Below, one piece after another: positions 26,950-35,046 of a DNA stretch of 64,000 nt. Position numbers and translations under genes: made by a program. Position 1 is the stretch's first letter. Each line of letters opens with the position of its first letter. Below the pieces are notes generated by a model, which worked only from the letters and a program-made list of their open reading frames with translations, was not told the origin of the DNA and did not search any database. This DNA is from Dehalococcoidia bacterium. GTDB lineage: Bacteria; Chloroflexota; Dehalococcoidia; Lucifugimonadales; UBA826. The stretch is from assembly GCA_029936675.1 (NCBI GenBank), contig JAPYSB010000004.1:1-64000 (forward strand), in the 5' to 3' direction.

Positions 26950-27504
26950 ATGTACTGTCCTTTTTGTAGTAATGAAAATTCTAGAGTGATAGATTCTAGA
27001 GATTCAGACGAGAGTATAAGGAGGAGAAGAGAGTGCTTGACTTGTGGCCTTAGATTCACGACATACGAAAGGATACAAACCAGAGCTCTTATCGTGGTTA
27101 AAAGAGATGGAAGGAGAGAGGAATTTAATAGAGATAAGCTATGGTCGAGTATGAAAAATGCTTGTGCTAAAAGGCCACTGCCAATCGGCAGTATTGAAAA
27201 AGCTATAGATGAGATCGAAACATACCTGGTTAGTGCAGGGAGGGCAGAAATGTCCTCGAGGGCAATAGGTGAGTTGGTGATGCAACGCCTCCGCAACCTT
27301 GATAGGGTAGCTTATATAAGGTTTGCTAGTGTGTACAGAGATTTTAGGGATATAGAAAATTTTAAAGAAGAAGTCGATGCGCTATTGCAACCCAAGGAAG
27401 AAGAGGCCAGTAGCCAGTTGTCATTTCTTAAAGACGATGAATTGACTCCAGTGGGGCGCAGAAAAAGAGGAAGGAAACCCAAAAAACCGACAACCCGAAT
27501 TTAA
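26950..27504 (+). CDS. nrdR: Transcriptional repressor NrdR
   Basis: Represses ribonucleotide reductase genes when dATP is high. The N-terminal zinc ribbon has CPFC at residues 3-6 and CLTC near residue 31. The ATP-cone follows (VVKRDGRREEFNRDKLWSSM, about residues 50-70). At 184 residues it is longer than the usual 150-160, because of a basic, acidic and proline-containing C-terminal tail ending in RKRGRKPKKP. The gene sits between two NrdR boxes upstream and nrdJ downstream, so both target and regulator are local. Confidence 0.95.
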   Translation: MYCPFCSNENSRVIDSRDSDESIRRRRECLTCGLRFTTYERIQTRALIVVKRDGRREEFNRDKLWSSMKNACAKRPLPIGSIEKAIDEIETYLVSAGRAEMSSRAIGELVMQRLRNLDRVAYIRFASVYRDFRDIENFKEEVDALLQPKEEEASSQLSFLKDDELTPVGRRKRGRKPKKPTTRI

Positions 27505-27513
27505 AAATAAGCC

Positions 27514-27543
27514 AGAACAATGTATAATCCGTACAAATGTTCT
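27514..27543. promoter_or_regulatory. Dyad around a TATAAT between nrdR and nrdJ
   Basis: AGAACA (27514-27519) and TGTTCT (27538-27543) form a perfect inverted repeat with a nested GTA/TAC pair. A TATAAT (27523-27528) sits inside. This could be an internal promoter with an operator for nrdJ. The dyad does not match the NrdR box pattern. Confidence 0.35.
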
Positions 27544-27612
27544 ATATTTATGGTAATTACTAAATTTTAAAGAGATATTTTAAATTAACATTTGAATTGA
27601 GGAGTAGCGTTA

Positions 27613-30099
27613 ATGACTCAGGGAGTAGTTTCAGGAGGGTCTTCTAATAGTGGTGGCAGGGAGGAAATTAGAGAAGACGTTGTAAAAGCCTTGGAATCAG
27701 TGGGGATTTCTGGTGAGGCTGCTGCTGCACTGACTAATACAATAATAGAATCAGGTGGCATTGATATATTGGATGAGAATGTCCAAAACGACGGATTGCC
27801 TTTGTCGGATAATGCCAGGTTCATTATTGAGAAGCGGTACCTCCGAAGAGATGATGAAGGAAGCCCAATTGAAGATCCAGATGGACTTTTTAGAAGGGTG
27901 TCCAACGCGGTAGCTCTTGGAGAGCCAGAGGTCAAGCAGGCTGAATATGAGGAAAAATATTATGAAATAATGTCCAACCTGAAATTCCTTCCTAATTCTC
28001 CGACTTTGGTGAATGCGGGTACCGGTAGAGGTTGCTTGTCAGCCTGTTTTGTTGTTTCTCCAGAAGATAATATTCAATCCATAATGAAAGTTGCTAACGA
28101 TGCAGCCATGATCGAAAAATGGGGAGGAGGCATTGGATTTGGATTATCAGATTTACGACCAAAGCAGGATCGGATATCCACCACACATGGACAGGCGTGC
28201 GGGCCTATTGCCGTGATGAAACTTTTTTCAGCGGTTGGGGCTACTCTTACCCAAGGGGCCTTTAGGTTAGGTGCCCACATGGGGCAATTAATCATTAGTC
28301 ATCCTGATATAAGAGAATTCATACATTGCAAAGATGATGATGACACTCTACAAAATTTCAATATATCTGTTCAAATAACGGACGATTTTATGAAAGCAGT
28401 AGAGAATGATGACGATTGGAATCTCATTAATCCTAGAGACACAGGCGACGGGCCTGCAAATGAAATTTTAGGAACAGTTAAGTCACGAGATTTGTGGGAC
28501 GAAATAGCCGAATCGGCATGGAAGACTGGAGACCCAGGGGTAGTGTTCGCAGACAGAGTTTGGGAGACGGCGCCTAATCCTCAAATGGGCAGAATAAAAA
28601 CAAGTAACCCTTGTGGGGAGGAATTTTTAGAAAACTACGGCAACTGTTGTTTGGGATCAATTAACCTTGATGCCCATATAACAGAAAATGATTTTAACTG
28701 GGAATCTTTGGAAGAAACTACTAGAACCGGAGTTCGTTTCCTTAATGATGTGATTGAAGTTAATTCATTTCCGTTACCTGTGCTACGTGAAGTCAATTTG
28801 GACACCCGTAGGATTGGTTTAGGGGTCATGGGCTGGGCCGATGCTCTTGTTAGGATGGGGCTACCCTATGACTCGGAAGAGGCCTTGAGTCTCGCTGACA
28901 AATTAGGAGGTTTTTTGAACAGGATTGCCTGGGATGAATCAGCCAGAGTTGCCGAAGAAAGAGGACCTTTCCCAGAATATGAGAATTCGGCATTGAAGGA
29001 ATGGGGTATGCCTCCAGTAAGAAACGCAAGTGTAATAACTATCGCGCCAACCGGAACGATTAGCCGAATAGCTGGTTGTTCCAGCGGTATTGAACCTCAT
29101 TTCGCTTTGGCTTGGTGGTCAAATGTATTATGGGAAGATCATGAAGGTACAAGTTCTAGACTTTTAGACTCACCATCTTCAATTCTTGAAAGTTTGAAAT
29201 CTGCTATAGGAACTGAAGAAGCTGCCAGGGAGGTTTTGAAGCAAATCGTGGAGAACCCTGATAATGCGGAAAGAATTATGGGTAGCCATGGTCTGGATTC
29301 AGATGTGTATAGAACAGCCATGAATGTTTCGGCTGAAGCACATGTAAAAATGCAATCGGTTTGGCAAAAACATGTAACTAATTCTGTGTCTAAAACCATC
29401 AATTTGGCTAATACAGCTACCGTACAGGATGTGAAAGACGCATACTGGTTAGCTTGGGAAACAGGATGTAAAGCAGTAACTGTGTATAGAGACGGGTCTA
29501 AATCAATGCAGGTTCTAGAAACAGGTAAAACCAAATCCAAGGAAGAAGAAAACCAAGGAGATCACCTGAAAGTTCCAAGGCAGCGGCCAATGTCAGTAAC
29601 TGGTGTTACGGATCGAGTGAGAACAGGCCACGGTACGATGTTTGTCAACATAACATTTGACGACGAAGGACATCCATTTGAAGTATTTGCAAATTTAGGT
29701 AAATCAGGAAGTAGCGATTCTGCTTATTTGGAGGCAATCGCAAGGCTGTCTTCGATGGCATTGAGAGCTGGAATCGATCCTTCACAAATAGTGGACCAAT
29801 TGAGAGGCATTACAGATGTTCCTGTTTGGGATGGAGGCACCCTGGTAAGATCTGCCCCAGATGCCGTCGCTTTAGCTTTAAGTAGACATCTAACTAATCC
29901 GAACGATGGGTCCAATGTGATTGACAGTGTTGCAAGCTCGGCGCAGTTAGGATTGTTTCCCTCCACAAACAAAGAGAACGACCAGCAAGATAACTCAAAT
30001 ACTGCCAGTGGAGCTAAATGCCCGGAATGTTCTGGATATTTACTTCACCAGGAAGGCTGCCTGAGCTGTCCTGATTGTGGATACAATAAATGCGAATAG
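27613..30099 (+). CDS. nrdJ: Adenosylcobalamin-dependent ribonucleotide reductase (class II)
   Basis: Reduces ribonucleotides to deoxyribonucleotides using a B12 radical, with or without oxygen. The protein has 828 residues. FLPNSPTLVNAGTGRGCLSA starts the barrel near residue 120, NPCGE near residue 334 carries an active-site Cys, and APTGTISRIAGCSSGIEPHF is the class II signature near residue 478. A zinc-ribbon tail has CPECSGYLLHQEGC followed by CPDCGYNKC. GAGGAG precedes the ATG. No B12 riboswitch is visible in the 108-base leader. Confidence 0.96.
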   Translation: MTQGVVSGGSSNSGGREEIREDVVKALESVGISGEAAAALTNTIIESGGIDILDENVQNDGLPLSDNARFIIEKRYLRRDDEGSPIEDPDGLFRRVSNAVALGEPEVKQAEYEEKYYEIMSNLKFLPNSPTLVNAGTGRGCLSACFVVSPEDNIQSIMKVANDAAMIEKWGGGIGFGLSDLRPKQDRISTTHGQACGPIAVMKLFSAVGATLTQGAFRLGAHMGQLIISHPDIREFIHCKDDDDTLQNFNISVQITDDFMKAVENDDDWNLINPRDTGDGPANEILGTVKSRDLWDEIAESAWKTGDPGVVFADRVWETAPNPQMGRIKTSNPCGEEFLENYGNCCLGSINLDAHITENDFNWESLEETTRTGVRFLNDVIEVNSFPLPVLREVNLDTRRIGLGVMGWADALVRMGLPYDSEEALSLADKLGGFLNRIAWDESARVAEERGPFPEYENSALKEWGMPPVRNASVITIAPTGTISRIAGCSSGIEPHFALAWWSNVLWEDHEGTSSRLLDSPSSILESLKSAIGTEEAAREVLKQIVENPDNAERIMGSHGLDSDVYRTAMNVSAEAHVKMQSVWQKHVTNSVSKTINLANTATVQDVKDAYWLAWETGCKAVTVYRDGSKSMQVLETGKTKSKEEENQGDHLKVPRQRPMSVTGVTDRVRTGHGTMFVNITFDDEGHPFEVFANLGKSGSSDSAYLEAIARLSSMALRAGIDPSQIVDQLRGITDVPVWDGGTLVRSAPDAVALALSRHLTNPNDGSNVIDSVASSAQLGLFPSTNKENDQQDNSNTASGAKCPECSGYLLHQEGCLSCPDCGYNKCE

Positions 30100-30232
30100 G
30101 GCTTTTCAGAATAACATAGAATTTCAACCGGACGTTTCTAGCATTTAGGTTGAAAGCGGATTGATGTATAGGCTTTATGTGGTCGCAATATGTATGTCAC
30201 CCTGCTTCGGAAAATAAATAGGACATTAACCG

Positions 30233-31243
30233 ATGAATAACAGACCTCTTCTTGCTATTACCATGGGGGACTCGGCTGGTATTGGCCCTGAAGTAGTTGC
30301 TAAGACTTTAATGGACTCCAGTATTTACGATAAATGTAACCCTTTTGTTATAGGAAATACTGAAGCTATGTGCCAGGCAATTAGTTTGATAAATTCCACT
30401 GTTTCGATAAGGCGAGTTTCATCTGTTGAAGAGATCAATACGAATGCAAAAACTGTGGATGTTTTAGACTTAGGCAATTTGAATTTTGAGAAAATAGAAT
30501 ATGGGCAGATTTCGGCCGAGTCTGGTAAAGCTTCTGTAGAGTGGATACTCAAAGCTGGTGAATTAGCGGCTTCGGGTCAGATACAAGCTATAAGCACAGC
30601 CCCAATCAATAAAGAAGCTTGTAATTTGGCAGGCCATAAAGACATAGGGCACATGGAAATTTTTCAAAGGCAGACAGGAGTGAGTCAAGTTGCCACAATG
30701 CTCATGGCAGGTGCTTTGCGCGTAGTTCATTTGACTACCCATAAATCACTCAGAATAGCTTGTGATTATGTAACTCGTGATAATGTTTTGGCAAAAATAT
30801 CTCTGACGCACGATTATTTTCAGAAATGGGGATTTCCAAATCCTAGAATAGGTGTTGCTGCCTTAAATCCACATGCAAGCGATGGTGGTCTATTAGGTGA
30901 TGAAGAGCATATTCAGATTGGACCAGCTGTTGAAGATGCTCGTTCAATGGGAATTGACGCTACCGGTCCCATACCTGCCGACACAGTTTTCAATCAAAAT
31001 ATCGATGGTAAATATGACGTATGTATAGCTATGTACCATGATCAAGGCCATATCCCAATAAAGGTGCATGACTGGCAAAGAAGTGTGAGCGTAAACCTTG
31101 GATTGCCTTTTATTAGAACCTCTGTAGATCATGGCACGGCATTTGATATCGCTGGTAAAGGAATAGCAGATCACATAAGTATGATGGAATCAATCAACAC
31201 GGCTGTATCTTTGGTAAGTGATAGTAAATTGCCTGGTAGTTAG
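30233..31243 (+). CDS. pdxA: 4-hydroxythreonine-4-phosphate dehydrogenase
   Basis: Oxidises 4-phosphohydroxy-L-threonine in the DXP-dependent route to pyridoxal phosphate. It has 336 residues beginning with the typical TMGDSAGIGPEV. STAPINKEA near residue 122 and the metal-binding GHMEIFQRQTG follow, and MYHDQGHIPIKV near residue 266 supplies another metal-binding His. AGGA lies before the ATG. It is followed by proC after 25 bases. PdxA homologues also act in catabolism, so a role outside B6 synthesis is possible. Confidence 0.92.
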   Translation: MNNRPLLAITMGDSAGIGPEVVAKTLMDSSIYDKCNPFVIGNTEAMCQAISLINSTVSIRRVSSVEEINTNAKTVDVLDLGNLNFEKIEYGQISAESGKASVEWILKAGELAASGQIQAISTAPINKEACNLAGHKDIGHMEIFQRQTGVSQVATMLMAGALRVVHLTTHKSLRIACDYVTRDNVLAKISLTHDYFQKWGFPNPRIGVAALNPHASDGGLLGDEEHIQIGPAVEDARSMGIDATGPIPADTVFNQNIDGKYDVCIAMYHDQGHIPIKVHDWQRSVSVNLGLPFIRTSVDHGTAFDIAGKGIADHISMMESINTAVSLVSDSKLPGS

Positions 31244-31268
31244 AAATGATGGACTCGAGGGATGAATT

Positions 31269-32069
31269 ATGACTATATCTTTTATTGGTGGTGGAGTTAT
31301 GGCGGAGGCGTTTATAGCAGGTGTGTTAAAAGAAGGATTGTTTTCTTCTGATCAAATATATGTAAGCGATCCCATTGCCGATAGGAGGAAATACCTGACT
31401 GACACCTACGGAGTAAATTGTCTAAAAGATAATATGGATATCTTGGGAAAAAAAGGAAAGATACTATTGGCAGTAAAACCGCAAACATTACCAGAGGTAT
31501 ACAAGGATCTTAAAGGAAAAATTTCTCCTAGTCGCCCAGTCATATCTATTGTGGCTGGAAGTAATTCATCCGATCTTTCGAAAGGATTGGAACACCGACA
31601 AATAATTAGAGTAATGCCGAACATACCTTCTCAAATAGGTAAAGGTATGTTGGTATGGACGTCAACAGATGAAGTTAATTCCACTGATATTGAAGAGATT
31701 GCCTCAATTCTAAAAACCTTAGGTGAAGAGTATTATGTTCACGATGAAAAATATATAGATATGGCCACCGCTCTAAGCGCTAGTGGTCCCGCATATGTAT
31801 TCTTATTTATTCAATCTTTGATTGATTCTGGCGTGTATTTAGGGATGCCCAGAGATATGGCTAAACATTTAGTACTGCAGACCATATTGGGTAGTACTGA
31901 ACTGGTATTGGAAAGCGGTAAACATCCCTCTGTGCTCAGTGATATGGTTACTTCGCCTGGAGGCACCACAATAGAAGCCTTAGTCTCTATGGAAAACGAT
32001 GGTTTGAGGGCTGCTTTGATCAACGGAGTCAAGGCTGCATTTGATCGCTCAGTTGAGTTAGGTAATTAA
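31269..32069 (+). CDS. proC: Pyrroline-5-carboxylate reductase
   Basis: Last step of proline synthesis, reducing pyrroline-5-carboxylate with NAD(P)H. The 266 residues start with a Rossmann motif, FIGGGVMAEAFIAGVL. RVMPNIPSQIGKGM near residue 117 and ALSASGPAYVFLFIQSL near residue 165 are family signatures, and VTSPGGTTIEAL closes the active site. The gene is 2 bases before the yggT-like gene, a common pairing in bacteria. Confidence 0.96.
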   Translation: MTISFIGGGVMAEAFIAGVLKEGLFSSDQIYVSDPIADRRKYLTDTYGVNCLKDNMDILGKKGKILLAVKPQTLPEVYKDLKGKISPSRPVISIVAGSNSSDLSKGLEHRQIIRVMPNIPSQIGKGMLVWTSTDEVNSTDIEEIASILKTLGEEYYVHDEKYIDMATALSASGPAYVFLFIQSLIDSGVYLGMPRDMAKHLVLQTILGSTELVLESGKHPSVLSDMVTSPGGTTIEALVSMENDGLRAALINGVKAAFDRSVELGN

Positions 32070-32071
32070 GT

Positions 32072-32335
32072 TTGGGACTTTATCTAGCAAATTTTCTGAA
32101 CATCCTCGCAACAGTATTTTATTTTTCAATATTAGCTCGGGTTTTGGTATCTTGGTTTAACGTGTCCCCTGGTAGCCTGTTTTTCCCTGTGATTCGGTTG
32201 ATTTACGCTATTACCGAACCTATCATGGGCCCGATCAGAAAAGTATTACCTAAAACTGGCATGTTTGATTTTTCACCAGTGGTGGCTTTGATATTACTGC
32301 ATTTTATAAGAGTGATCGCGCGAAATTTGATTTAA
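32072..32335 (+). CDS. YggT-family membrane protein
   Basis: Small integral membrane protein of 87 residues with two hydrophobic helices and the typical linker TEPIMGPIRKVLPKTGMFDFSP. The family often lies next to proC or division genes and has been linked to division-site or osmotic functions, but its biochemical role is unclear. The start is a TTG two bases after the proC stop, so it depends on translational coupling. Confidence 0.88.
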   Translation: MGLYLANFLNILATVFYFSILARVLVSWFNVSPGSLFFPVIRLIYAITEPIMGPIRKVLPKTGMFDFSPVVALILLHFIRVIARNLI

Positions 32336-32421
32336 TGCCCAACTGAATTTGCTGTGATTTCGGGTTCCACAAATCCGGATGCCTTGAGGTGCTTCAGGTT
32401 GGTTAAATCGGGCATAATGAT

Positions 32422-33180
32422 CTAAGCGTGGGCAAGCGCACCGCCGTCGATGAATATCGTTTGGCCATTCACAAAATCGCATGAATCCGAAGAGAGGTAC
32501 ACTAACATTTGTGTAAGTTCGTTTGGATGGCCTTTTCTTTTCGAGGGTATATATCGCTCCAATAAATCAGGTTCACTAGGATCTGATTCCTGCTTGGTGC
32601 TAAGCCAACCTGCACCGATACCATTGACCCTTATTCCGTCCCGTCCCCACTCGAGTGCCAGAGAAGAGGTTAATTGGTGTATTGCTCCTTCAGAGGCACA
32701 TGGGACTACAGAGTTCCACAAGCCTCTCACAGCTAGGTCAGAGGTCATATTTATTATGCGACCTCTTTTATTTTTTAACATAGTTTGCCCTACTGATTGG
32801 CAGGTTAGAAACATTGATTTGAGATTGAAACCCATTAGAGTGTCAAATTCCCATTCTGTTACCTCTTCAAACCTTTTTCCAAAATTGGCTTTGGCATTAT
32901 TCACCAGGATGTCTATCGTCCCGAAGTCATCAATTATGTTTTGAATGGATTTATCAATGGAAACTTTGGACATTAGATTAGTTGTTTGAGTGATCACCTT
33001 ATGTCCATAGCCGGATGCCTTATTGCTGGCTTCTTCCATATCAGAATTATCTGATCCTATTATTGCTACATCGGCGCCTGCCTCTGCTAAAGCACTGGAA
33101 AAAAACTTGGTCCACCCTCTACGATCGGCGCTTATGACGGCTTTTTTCCCCGTTAAATCCCATCCTTCTGGTGTACTCAT
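32422..33180 (-). CDS. SDR-family oxidoreductase
   Basis: Short-chain dehydrogenase/reductase of 252 residues. The cofactor motif is degenerate: ISADRRGWTKFFSSALAEAG stands where TGxxxGxG is expected. In place of the usual YxxxK there is CASEGAIHQL, so the catalytic Tyr and Lys both appear to be missing. The NNAKAN segment replaces NNAG. This looks like a divergent or non-catalytic SDR. GGAGGAG precedes the ATG. It follows another SDR by 43 bases, in an operon behind birA. Confidence 0.82.
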   Translation of the reverse strand: MSTPEGWDLTGKKAVISADRRGWTKFFSSALAEAGADVAIIGSDNSDMEEASNKASGYGHKVITQTTNLMSKVSIDKSIQNIIDDFGTIDILVNNAKANFGKRFEEVTEWEFDTLMGFNLKSMFLTCQSVGQTMLKNKRGRIINMTSDLAVRGLWNSVVPCASEGAIHQLTSSLALEWGRDGIRVNGIGAGWLSTKQESDPSEPDLLERYIPSKRKGHPNELTQMLVYLSSDSCDFVNGQTIFIDGGALAHA

Positions 33181-33223
33181 AGTAGATCTGCTCCTCCAAT
33201 TAGTGACGATGGCTATATCGAAA

Positions 33224-34030
33224 TCAAATTTCTAATGGTATTTCTGGTGCATGAAGAGTGGGTGCTATACCACCAGCTAGCCCACCCCCATCAATGGCAA
33301 AAAACTCTCCATTCATATAATCCGATGCCTCCGAGGCTAAATAAACTGCCAAGGGGCCCATTTCCGAAGGTTGTCCAACCCTGCCAATTGGTATGAATCT
33401 CCCGCGTTGTTGGGATCTATCACTATTTGGGTCGGTGACCTCTGTGGGGATAAATCCAGGGACTATACAATTTGTGGTAATTCCATATCTGCCTAGGCTT
33501 GTTGCCATAGCTCTAGTTAAATTTACAATTCCCCCTTTTCCTGCAGCATACATGTAGTTATCTCTTCCACCTCTAAACCCAAAACCGGATGCCACGTGCA
33601 CAATTTTTCCGCCACCATTGTCTGCCATATGCTTCGATATCCCTCTGGAACAATAAAAAGCTGTAGAGAGATTTACATCGATTCCAATCTTCCAACTTTC
33701 ATCGGTTATTTCCCAAATCGGTTTCGCAGAATCTTCTCTCACAATTCCAGCATTGTTGATCAGGACATCAACTTTCCCGAACTCTGCCAGTACAATATCG
33801 AACAGTGTTTTGATATCAGAGGTGTCTGTTGCGTCAGTCGAGATTGCTAATGATCGGCGCCCCAAACCTCGGACTAGCTTGGACACTTCTTCAATTGGCT
33901 CAAGTCTTCTCGCTGCAATTACCAGGTTAGCTCCAGCTCGGGCCATGGCTAGGCACATTTCCTTACCTAAACCAGTACCTCCACCCGTTATGACAATGGT
34001 TTTGTCTTCTAAATTAAGTTTTTCAAGCAT
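33224..34030 (-). CDS. SDR-family oxidoreductase (gluconate 5-dehydrogenase-like)
   Basis: Canonical SDR of 268 residues with TGGGTGLGKEM near residue 15, VLINNAGIV near 90, and YMYAAGKGGIVNLTRAMA containing Tyr-x-x-x-Lys. GEFFAIDGG closes the fold. I chose the ATG at 34030, because GGAG lies 8 bases before it but only one base before the ATG at 34036. Unlike its downstream neighbour it keeps the full catalytic set. The two could form a mixed pair, as some SDRs do. Substrate unknown. Confidence 0.87.
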   Translation of the reverse strand: MLEKLNLEDKTIVITGGGTGLGKEMCLAMARAGANLVIAARRLEPIEEVSKLVRGLGRRSLAISTDATDTSDIKTLFDIVLAEFGKVDVLINNAGIVREDSAKPIWEITDESWKIGIDVNLSTAFYCSRGISKHMADNGGGKIVHVASGFGFRGGRDNYMYAAGKGGIVNLTRAMATSLGRYGITTNCIVPGFIPTEVTDPNSDRSQQRGRFIPIGRVGQPSEMGPLAVYLASEASDYMNGEFFAIDGGGLAGGIAPTLHAPEIPLEI

Positions 34031-34063
34031 TTCCATACTCCAAAATTATTAAGGATCAATTTA

Positions 34064-34822
34064 TCACAATATTTTCCCTTTTTTTGCTAAAGTTACCTCA
34101 CCAGCATTAGCTGTGAAAAGTGAACCGTCCGCTTTCCGGATTATTAGTCCACCGTCATCATTGATCGATTCAGCCAATCCAACCAAAATAGGGTCATTGG
34201 GATTTTTCCCGAATGACAAGGTCACTTCTTCACCTATCGTACTCAATTTGTCAGACCATTGTTGGGTTAAAGATCTACCATCACTAATTTGAGAATAATA
34301 AAAATTTAATTTTTTTATAAGCTTCTTTAGAATTATGGAACGGCTTATATACCTACCTTTCTCACAATTAAGAGAAGTTGCAGTTTCTTCAATATCAGGC
34401 TGGATTTTTACGTCGAGATTGACGTTTAATCCGATTCCGATCACGGAAGACACAACTTTTTCACCTTCTAGCACTGTTTCGATTAATATCCCTGCGATTT
34501 TCTTGCCGTTGATTTGAACATCATTAGGCCATTTAATACTTCCATCTACCCCTAGAGTTTGTTCACAGGTAGCTAGCACTGCCATCGATGCGAAAATATT
34601 GAGATATTTTAGTTCCTGCTGATTGGGTCTAAGTAGTACCGACATTTGGATGTTGTCTCCACTCGGAGATACCCACTTCCTTTTGAACCTACCTCTACCC
34701 GATTCCTGGTAATTTGTTGACACTATGGTTCCGTTTGGTTCCTCCAAAATAGCCAAACGATTACAGGCTTCCATAGTGGAGTTTATTTCTCGTACATGGT
34801 GTATTTTTTGCCCTATTTTCAT
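34064..34822 (-). CDS. birA: Biotin--[acetyl-CoA-carboxylase] ligase, monofunctional
   Basis: Activates biotin as biotinyl-AMP and attaches it to biotin carboxyl carrier proteins. It has about 252 residues from the ATG at 34822, starting MKIGQKIHHVREINSTMEAC. GRGRFKRKWVSPSG is the biotin/AMP loop and IKWPNDVQINGKKIAGIL the second signature. No N-terminal helix-turn-helix is present, so it is not expected to be a repressor like E. coli BirA. It heads a minus-strand unit with two SDR genes. Confidence 0.93.
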   Translation of the reverse strand: MKIGQKIHHVREINSTMEACNRLAILEEPNGTIVSTNYQESGRGRFKRKWVSPSGDNIQMSVLLRPNQQELKYLNIFASMAVLATCEQTLGVDGSIKWPNDVQINGKKIAGILIETVLEGEKVVSSVIGIGLNVNLDVKIQPDIEETATSLNCEKGRYISRSIILKKLIKKLNFYYSQISDGRSLTQQWSDKLSTIGEEVTLSFGKNPNDPILVGLAESINDDGGLIIRKADGSLFTANAGEVTLAKKGKIL

Positions 34823-34920
34823 TTTCTTTTCTTGACTGTTTATTAGTGGAAAGGAACCTTGGCTAAATTTCACTCTAATCAAGTTTAGCGTAAGGAGTGA
34901 TTTTGACTAGTATACTCAGG

Positions 34921-34949
34921 TTGATAATGATATTTATGCCAACTACAAT
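34921..34949 (+). promoter_or_regulatory. Promoter of the ThDP enzyme gene
   Basis: TTGATA (34921-34926), a 17-base spacer and TACAAT (34944-34949) give a good sigma-A-type promoter. Predicted start is near 34956, about 90 bases before the coding start. The leader holds no obvious attenuator. Confidence 0.6.
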
Positions 34950-35046
34950 GTGGTTTGATCGGCTTTTGAGTAGGGCCATATTGAAACCTGCCATGCTTAC
35001 CGATTGCCGGGGATAAATAGTTATTCTAATTGGAGGATTCATATTC

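Noticed and set aside
27505-27612. Cobalamin riboswitch upstream of nrdJ
   Set aside because: The spacer is only 108 bases, far shorter than a B12 riboswitch, and no B12-box sequence is visible.
30122-30155. Inverted repeat TTTCAACC / GGTTGAAA downstream of nrdJ as a terminator
   Set aside because: The loop is 18 bases and no T-run follows.
32332-32415. 27-codon minus-strand open frame (start 32415) between an SDR gene and yggT
   Set aside because: No ribosome-binding site, overlaps the yggT stop, and too short to judge; probably chance.
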